Shown piece after piece: positions 56,543-64,000 of a stretch of 64,000 nt of DNA. The notes beneath the pieces were generated by a model. It made no database searches, was not told the DNA's origin, and saw only the letters and a list, made by a program, of their open reading frames with translations. Within the stretch, counting starts at the first letter, position 1; each line of letters opens with the position of its first letter. Both the position numbers and the translations under genes were made by a program. Source of the stretch: Paragyromitra xinjiangensis (Eukaryota; Ascomycota; Pezizomycetes; Pezizales; Discinaceae); the NCBI GenBank assembly GCA_038503065.1, contig JBCAMK010000018.1, forward strand, positions 310,001 through 374,000. Direction: 5' to 3'.

Positions 56543-57841
56543 GGCGGCGTTGGGTCGAACTGGTATGTTCGCGGGTCGGGTGGTTGACGTGTCGTTGTCG
56601 TGACGGAACTTGAGCCTCAACTTTATTTTGGCGTCCGCCAAGCGCGGACGACACGACACGCCTTATCCACAAATTATCACTCGCTACCCTCGCAGACCGA
56701 ACAGCCCCCTCTCAGAACCCCTACGATCCACCTCGCTAGTGACGAGAAAACTTAGAACTAGGGATAGCATAGAGGGCGAGGTAGGCAGCAGTTGGCCTAA
56801 TAGGATTAAATATTCCAGCGAACCTTCCCCTCATGGACTACCCCATCCTTACGATATGAAGATGACAAGCCCTACAAACCCACCCAAAGTATCTAGCCCG
56901 CATATATAAGAAATGTGCACGCAGTGCTTCATTTAGATGGGTTGACAACATCTATTCCCAGAGACAGAACCCGAGACCCACCCACCCACCAGCCCAAACA
57001 AGTCACTCTAAACCAGTGAAAAGAAAGGAAAGAAAAAAAAGGCTAAAAAGAGCTAGTTCTCTCCAGAACCTCTCCCACCCTTTCCCCCCACGGAGATTTC
57101 TAATGTCCAGTTTCGCACACACAAACCCAATATCATTTACCCAAGCACCTCTCACCGAATCAAACCAACCGACCCACAACCCAAACCCAAGTCCAGTCCC
57201 CAAATCCTAACTACTTCAACCAAGCCCGCATGATGCTACGATACACGGAGAGTAGCAGAAAGAAATTGAAAAGAAAAAAAAAGAAGCAAAAAGAAAATCA
57301 AATCAGGAGTGGCGGTTTCATGTCAATCAATAAAGGCACATAAAATACCCAACTCGCCGCACCTTACCATAGGAGAAAATATGAGAAAAATAGGTTCTGA
57401 AAAACCACCAGACGCAATTACGCTCCCGAAAAGAAGTGAATATGCAGAGAAAAGATAATAACAAAGTCTTGTAAAGGAAAAACATAAGTAGCAACACATC
57501 CATAAAAAAGGGGGGGAGTATTAATCCAAGCATATCCTTGGCCCAATAGCGGAAACTCTAGGGGCGATAGAACAAGTTACATGAACGATGCGAAAAAAAA
57601 GGGGGAAATCCAGGTCAGTAAAATACGGACATGTAAATGAATGTAGAGAAAAAAATCGCTCACCGAGATTGACAAGGGAAGGGGAATCAAAGGAAATACA
57701 AAAGCCAGCCAAACTCCGTGCCCGGAATATTTAACAGAACAAATCAATGAAAAAAACACCGTCATTAAAATTTCGCAATTCCCGCCACCCAAACCCATGA
57801 CACAAGTGAACGAGAAGGCATACCCCAAAATTGTGGTTTGA
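56543..57841. other. Promoter of CYP10 and 3' region of the SH3 gene
   Basis: About 1.3 kb without a gene. A relaxed - strand copy of the dispersed element is at 56666-56682 (GAGTGAT-AATTT-GTGGAT), about 125 bp upstream of the CYP10 start. 57240-57840 is A-rich on +, consistent with a long 3' UTR of the - strand gene. Confidence 0.45.
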
Positions 57842-60093
57842 TTAAGGGGGAGATGAAGTTGATGGCCCAGATCGAGGAACATTCAGATCTTCTCTGAAGC
57901 GACTAGAACCCTTTTGGGTAATTTTTCGATCAGGAGTGCGTAAGTCGTCTTCGTCCATTCGACCACGCGTTTCCTGCTCAGGTGGGTCGCTAGAAATATC
58001 TGCAAACTCTGAGCCCTGCGCATCGTTGTCTATTGTCTTTTGCCAGTGTTCCGGCAAACAAACGCATACGAGAGGGAAAGCTTTAATTTCGGTGCCAGGA
58101 GCAGGCGAAGATGTTCGGCGCTGGCTGGCACGGGATGTTTGCGAAGCCGACACACCACTATCCCGCAGCTGACGGCGATTGATGTAATCCTCCGCTCTTT
58201 CGTTTAGACGGATACCAGTAGCCCACCCTATTAACTATCAGTAAACATTCCCAAAATAAAGAAGACAACATATATTACCATCATCCCAGATGCCCACAAC
58301 TTTGAGCATATCACCCCTATCTAGATCGAACTCATCTACAGCTCTTGGCTGATACGCCCATAAAACAGCAACTTTATCATTCGGATGAATATCATCTTGA
58401 GAATAATAATCCTAAGGACAAGTCAGCATTGACGATCAGAGGGCAAATGATCAAGGCTGGAGAGCAATACTTTGAAGAATGGCAGCTGTTCGGACTGCGG
58501 ACTAACAAATCCAGGAGACGATACATCCCTCTCACTCCCAGTCATCGGGGATGTAGGATTATCGGACATCAGGACAGAAGCGCTAGACAAAGAAGCATTT
58601 CGATCCCGAGGCGGCGGATGCAGTGGTCGGGAGTATCTCCTCCGACTGTTGGATCCTGGACTTTCTTCCAACCCAAAATCTGAGGAGGAAGAGTTATCGA
58701 TAATTCGGTGGCCACGTATGACACCACCAGTCGTAGGAGGCGAAGAGGGATCTATATCTGAAGTCCCACTGGTCCCTTCAAGTGCTGACATTCGGGCAAT
58801 TCGACCTCCAGTGAGAACCTCATATCCTTGAGCCTGTACGCCCGCAGCAGCGACCGGGTTAAAAGACATAGATGAGCTCCTGTGCTGGCGAGATGGTTGA
58901 TTGAAGACAGGTGCCGGCCTTCCATATCCCCTTCTCCGCCTAAAGAATAAGATGAGAAACGCGATGATGACTACCCCAGCGAGTGCTCCGATAGTAATAC
59001 CAGCAATTTGACCCCCAGAAAGCCCAGAGTCAATCTTAGGCTTAGACGCCACAGGTGTGGCAGTTGATGAAGCAGTCGCAGTCGCAGTAAATATGGGAGG
59101 TAAGGAAGTGGTAGTTGGCAAGTGAACATCCTTACACCGCTGTTGGGCATTAGAATTGTAACAACACGTATCAGTGGAATTCGGCGAATTTGTTGCACAA
59201 TAAAGACAAAGACCAGGAAGATTATCACTATTGAGACATTAGTTGTGTCATAGATAGTCCGTTTAGGGAATATTACTTATAGCCACAATTTGTGGACTCG
59301 TTTTCATCACCCGGTATACAGTTTTGAGTAAGAGAGTCCGATGGCAACGCACATATGGTGAAATCCGACCGTATCAAGCCAAGCACATCATTCTTTGAAC
59401 TGCCACAAGTTGCATCATTTGAGACAATGATTTGCTCACTAATAGCAAATTGTGCCTGTAATATTTCTTAGTTTCGAACCCAACTTTATAAGGATTAGAT
59501 GTTAAACATACACACGAGTCTGCACAAATCGGAGTTGATTCTGCATTTGTAAGAGAGCACGGAGTCCGTGAATCTTGGATCATTCTAGAGCAAAGAACAC
59601 TACGAGTGAAACGTGCGTAAAGATCGGTTGTATTTGAGAGCGTTAGGTTTGAACAACCGAACAAACTTTGAAATCTATAAAAATAAAAATAAAAGTTAGA
59701 AATCCGTGTATACGTAATGGAAACAGAAACATTACCCAGACAGGAAAAGCTTACTTATTTTTGGCATAGTCTTGCTTAATATACTGTTCGAATTGAGTGT
59801 CAAACTGCTCGGTGTTGGCAACATAGGCAAGAAATGGACTGTAACGACGCGTCAGTTCATGGATCTCTCGAACAACGCGTACTTGATCAGACATACTACT
59901 CGCCAGTAAGAGCATTGGATGTAGAAATAGAAGATTCGTTAAAGGCCGAACAAGCAGTCGACGAGGCAAGTGAAATGCATTTTCCAGCAGAAGCAGCAGC
60001 CTGAGCGGTTGCCAAAGGCAACAGCATAGTTGATAGAGCCACCAATGCCGCTCCACTCAAAGTCATCCGTCTTCTGGGATATCGAGAAGACAT
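57842..60093 (-). CDS. Single-pass membrane protein with Cys-rich ectodomain and cytoplasmic SH3
   Basis: Seven exons on the - strand (59900-60093, 59755-59838, 59512-59674, 59277-59455, 58471-59227, 58279-58411, 57842-58227) keep one frame, giving 631 residues. The start at 60093 gives a signal peptide (MSSRYPRRRMTLSGAALVAL..); an in-frame ATG at 60216 would put 41 polar residues before it. The ectodomain has many cysteines (FGCSNLTLSNTT, GLCLYCATN, TDTCCYNSN) and NxT/S sites, then a Thr/Ser-rich stalk. The membrane span is IAGITIGALAGVVIIAFLIL, followed by FFRRRRGYGR. A disordered cytoplasmic region leads to an SH3 domain (KVAVLWAYQPRAVDEFDLDRG..WDDGWATG). The layout recalls yeast Fus1 and related fungal cell-surface SH3 proteins. 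A role in cell-surface signalling is inferred only. Confidence 0.86.
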
Positions 60094-63050
60094 GCTGTTG
60101 AGCGTCTCTGCAGATGCATAACTGTCCCAAGATGCGGGGACAAAATGAATAGAGTAATGGCCGTGATAATGATCGTCGGGACAATGTCCTTCGTCGGCAA
60201 AATTCGTAGCTGTCATTGACCTGATCCTAAGTTCCCCGAGGTGCCAGCTCTCTCGAGCGGGCTATCCTATTTTTTCCAATTTCGTGGGGGAGTAGGGAGG
60301 ATGGGCTCTGGCCGCAGTAGCAGCAACGAACGAGCAGCAATTGACAGAACTGCTAGATATGAAGGTGGTGGGAGGAGAAAGAGCCCCGGGAAAAAACCGA
60401 ACAGCCGCCAGGAACACCAAGACAGCAGGCAGAAAAGAACGACTAGGGACTAGGGGGGTGGACCAAAGGGGGGGTGGGGATATAGGAAACGGGTGAAGGA
60501 GTGTGGAAAATAGTAGTAACAAGCAGCAGCAGCGAGTGAGCGACAGATGGTTGGTGGAGAACGAAAGCGACAGACTACTGCGTGTGTGCAGCACTGGACT
60601 GGCAGACACTCAACTCCGGGCTGAGTGACTGAATTTTGAGTGCAGACTGGCTGTCTCTCTGCAAGATCCTCTGAATCAAGTCCAGGGGGAAAGAGCGAAC
60701 CTTCCGAACGAGATCGCACAAGTTCGCTTCACTGCGCCGAGAGCGTTGGTGTGCTACAAGTGTCCTAGCGTGGGGCGTCCGGGAAATGAGATGATGCACG
60801 GGCAGACGCGCCAGGCACCACGGCGGCACGCTTAGGAATCGACGTCGGCAGTAACCCCCCGAGTACATGTGCTCTACTCCACAGACTGACCCTATTAACA
60901 GTGACTTTATATGCTGCGAGGCCCGCATATTGGGCTCTCCGAGGACATTAAGCTAACAAATGCAGGGAGAAAATCATCATCTCCGTCATCACCACCCTCA
61001 CTGCAATCTGCAGCAAGGGCGTGGGATTGCACAGAGCTTGAGATAAAGCTGGGCACCTATATATAACGTTTAACAAGCCCGCAAGCATTATTTGCACATG
61101 GGAGACGAGACATAATATGAGCTTCTATCCGCAAGACCACGAGGTGCCAGGAGACTGGCTCCTGTGTGGGAGCTGGGGTGATGCCATAAACAAAACCCGA
61201 CAACTAACAAACAACCGATGCTCGCACTTAATCTTATTCAGATGTTCTCGTAGCCAAGGCCGTCGCGCAAATATCATAATCTCTTCTGTTGCAATTAGCT
61301 CCAATAATTTTTTTCTTGGTGTTCTTCGTCACCATATCATGTGGTTGGTGGTGTTGGTGGAAACGTCGTTCGAAATTCGGTTCCTGAATGGTAAACAAAG
61401 CTTGACGCACGTTGATAGATGACTCAGCTTCGCGCTAACCCGTGACAGAATGATCAAACTTTGGCATATCAAACCAGGCCGCTTCCGGCATCATGCGACA
61501 TCAACCTGGATCTGTCAAAACATCACGATGTGCAACACCAAAGTCGGGTCTCAACCACTCTCGTCTGTGCAGACCTTCCCCACAAATCAACCCCACTCAC
61601 CCGGTTCGGTTACCGCTATACAAAACAGCATTCCAGCAAACCGGTGCCGAAGATAGGCTGCCCAGCCCGATGTAACCAAAAGGTCGACATTAACCGCCTT
61701 CATAGAGTAGTCCGAATCTTAAAATGGCTATAGGATTCACTACCAGAGATTAGTATACAAATAAAATACAAATGGTCTAGAGGGAGATACATAATACGGT
61801 TAAAAGCATAGCTCTTAGCTAGACGAGATATTATATCTCACATATGTTCAGGCAAGGTTCAGGTCAGCTATTGTTCCCCAAGCAAGGCCTCATATTAACT
61901 GTTTTCGCTACACAGGAGTATTGCAAAGCATACTTCTCCCCGATTTGTACTGACCCCTACAATCGATCCCAAAACTCATACCTCGTTGTGGTAATACTAC
62001 CAGTGTTATTAAGACCAGATACATGAGTCTCGAGCGAGAACCAATCACTCCCTTGGAGAGACCCCCCATGCTTTTTCCTCGTCGTCGTAACGAAAACCTA
62101 ACCTTAGCACCATCCCTTCTCCTTTATTTGAGTAACTAGGATTGATCGGGACCATCTCGCTCCGAGCCCTTCCTGGGACTTTTGCAACACAAGCATCAGC
62201 CACAGATCGGGGCTCGGCAAGGTTAGAACGCGATATTACAGTGCTGAGGTTTCACATGAGTTGAATGGGTGTCGTTAGGTGGACAGATAACCCTTTATGT
62301 TCCCTGCTTCCCATCTTCGGCCATCCAGGGGAGATAAGAGAAGTGATCGAAGAAAGCATTACGTGGTTGTGTCCCGGTAATTTCGAGGGATTTCGAGGGG
62401 GGGTGATTAAGTTCGCGCCTGTTGCTTAAAGGTTTCATACAAAGACAAAGCCGTTGAAACTTGGGGATATAGGTGGGTAGTCCATACTTCTCCAACTCTC
62501 TGGGATGAGAATAGTTGTGTATTTGCATGTGCGGTATTTGCTAGGCTATATCTCTTTTTCTTTCTCCAGATCTTATAGCGGGTTTCTTTTCTCTTTTTGC
62601 TTAACACTACTATTATTTCTTCCTGTATATAAAGCTTGCGAGTGACGGTTGAGATGAGACAGGCATGCAACGGTTGTGGTGGACTACGGCATCTCAGGAA
62701 AACTGAGGCTCCGTCGGGCCTCGGGAAAGACCCGAGTCGGCCATGATAGGTCTTACGAGCCACTGTCCACCGCCACCGCCACCGAGATTAATTTTCTGGT
62801 GGAGGGGTGACCTCAACTCCAGCAGGTTGTCTGCCTTTTGGCTAGAGAACTTCAACCTGTCCTGTGCTGTCTCTTCATTCGCAGCTGTTCTCATCCGCTG
62901 CGATAGCAGATTCGCACATTCCTCTTCCCTCATCCCCCCTTCCCCTCCCACATCCCATCGAGGATCTGGCCGGTATTAGATACTCTCATCTATACTGTAA
63001 TCCATCGTCGACTTCTGTTATCGCCGTTTTTGTCTGTCCACTGGAATGTC
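60094..63050. other. Divergent intergenic region
   Basis: Nearly 3 kb between the SH3 gene (-) and MDV1 (+). 60240-60900 is GC-richer and purine/pyrimidine-skewed, probably promoter and leader. No gene supported; frames such as 61117-61422 show no motif. Confidence 0.45.
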
Positions 63051-64000
63051 ATGGCCTCGAATTCTGGTCATGGCAGCTCCTTGTCCACAGTCGACAATTC
63101 CAAATCCAATGCTGAATCTGACGCAAACCCAACCATCATAAGCAATGCTTTGACCAGCGTCACAGTAAGTCTTGTTTCCAACTCGCCTTTGTGCACCGCA
63201 TGTCGTAGATCCGCCCTAACGATATTTTTCGTTTTTTCTTTTTTGCCCTGCAGGGACAAAACCTGACAGCATTCGGCCGCACAGTGACAGCGACCGCAGG
63301 AACACTCTTCAACGACGGCGGCGGTCCGCCGCACCACTACACTACCGCAATGACCGATATATCCAAACAGCTCGCCCAGCGCCCATCGCTGCAACGCCGC
63401 GTCTTCACCTTCAACCATCGCTCCCCTTCGGAACTCGTCCGGTCGAAGCTGTCGACCGCCGAGATTCAGTATCGAGCGCTAACCTACCTACCGGATGAGC
63501 TTCTCTCTAACATTCCTGAGACAGACAATTCCTATTCTCTTTTCCAGGGCTTCCAGGCGACTTTACCCGAAGAGCCAAGGGGCAGAGAAAGGCATAGCCG
63601 GAAAGGTTCTGGTCGACACAAATTGATTGAGGGCCCTAATGGGATTGATGCGGATTCATCATCGTCATTGAATGTTTTGAATCGCGAAAAATCTACGTTG
63701 GCTCGGCAACTGGAGATGCTCGGCATCAGGAAGAATATGGCCTCGTCTGAAATCAGGGAGATCGATATGAAAGTTGCGAATCTGAATCAGATGCGGAATA
63801 TTGTCCTGGACCGATTAGCGAAGTTGGAGCAAGATGAGGCTGAAGTAGAGCATGAAAGTAAATACCATTTTTGCCACCCGTTTCAGCTCCGACGAAAACA
63901 CATTCCAAATCTGTTGTTTTTGTGTTCATCGATGAAGTTGCTGGGTCGTACTGCTGCTAACATCGCACAGTGATGAACGTTGAAACGAAAATTGAGGATC
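63051..64000 (+). CDS. Mitochondrial division protein 1 (MDV1/CAF4 type), 5' part
   Basis: The gene runs off the window. Exons 63051-63164, 63254-63857 and from 63971 are joined by two introns in frame. The start ATGGCCTCG at 63051 was chosen over an in-frame upstream ATG at 63030. Seen in order: LTAFGRTVTATAGTLF, HHYTTAMTDISKQL, RRVFTFNHRSPSELVRSKLS, EIQYRALTYLPDELLSNIP, YSLFQGFQATLPEEP, KLIEGP, and the coiled coil LARQLEMLGIRKNMASSEIREID..MRNIVLDRLAKLEQDEAEVEHE. This matches the N-terminal extension and coiled coil of MDV1, which bridges Fis1 and the dynamin Dnm1 on the outer mitochondrial membrane. The WD40 propeller expected downstream is outside the window. Confidence 0.9.

Noticed and set aside
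1..64000. CRISPR arrays, prokaryotic operons or phage genes
   Set aside because: Genes contain spliceosomal introns and eukaryotic proteins throughout. No direct-repeat/spacer pattern was seen; the only regular repeats are coding (TPRs, 90-bp units).

Overview
The window reads as nuclear DNA of a filamentous ascomycete (Pezizomycotina). Genes carry 50-220 bp introns with GTRNGT donors and CTAAY/CTGAY-type branch sites. Conserved proteins look fungal: MRE11, PI31, a YVC1-type TRP channel, LEA1, RRP15, YAH1, mitochondrial MetRS, CYP10 and MDV1. A SesB/NB-ARC/TPR receptor is also present. Gene-rich islands are separated by long AT-richer tracts with no supportable genes, so a repeat-rich genome such as a Pezizomycetes species is plausible, but I cannot prove the class.

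1-13.5 kb holds a tandem family of six small secreted-protein genes, all on the + strand. They share a signal-peptide exon (MQFKN-type), a TATAAATACT core promoter and, where present, a phase-0 intron followed by a C...CxxC module and a phase-2 intron. The mature parts have diverged: Pro-rich with a Cys module (1109), Pro/Ala-rich and intronless (3300), a frameshifted pseudogene (~5727), a nonsense pseudogene (7948), a Kex2-site protein with two 30-residue repeats (9922) and a short Cys-free form (13163). A Pol III-type tRNA-like unit lies on the - strand at 5401-5499.

14-19.6 kb holds MRE11 (+), an unrecognised two-hydrophobic-segment protein (+) and PI31 (-). 19.6-31.3 kb is gene-poor, with one MITE-like element (20447-20653) and one secreted Thr-rich/apple-like gene (22350). 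31.3-36.9 kb carries a C2H2 transcription factor and an intron-rich YVC1-type channel, both on -. 36.9-44.1 kb is again gene-poor.

44.1-49.6 kb is a compact housekeeping island: LEA1 (-), RRP15 (+), YAH1 (-) and mitochondrial MetRS (+), with two divergent promoters, one containing three CCGGGTAA sites. 51.0-55.5 kb is a large NLR-like gene (alpha/beta-hydrolase, NB-ARC, 13 TPRs). 56-60 kb has CYP10 (-) and a membrane-anchored SH3 protein (-). The window ends inside MDV1 (+).

Two patterns cut across the annotation. First, a short dispersed element, GAGTGAY-N5-RTGA, occurs 15 times in strict form, almost always on + and in intergenic DNA. Second, many genes switch from C-rich to G-rich codon use along the coding strand. 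I consider the Kex2-type repeat peptide gene, its family and the dispersed element the most likely undescribed biology here.
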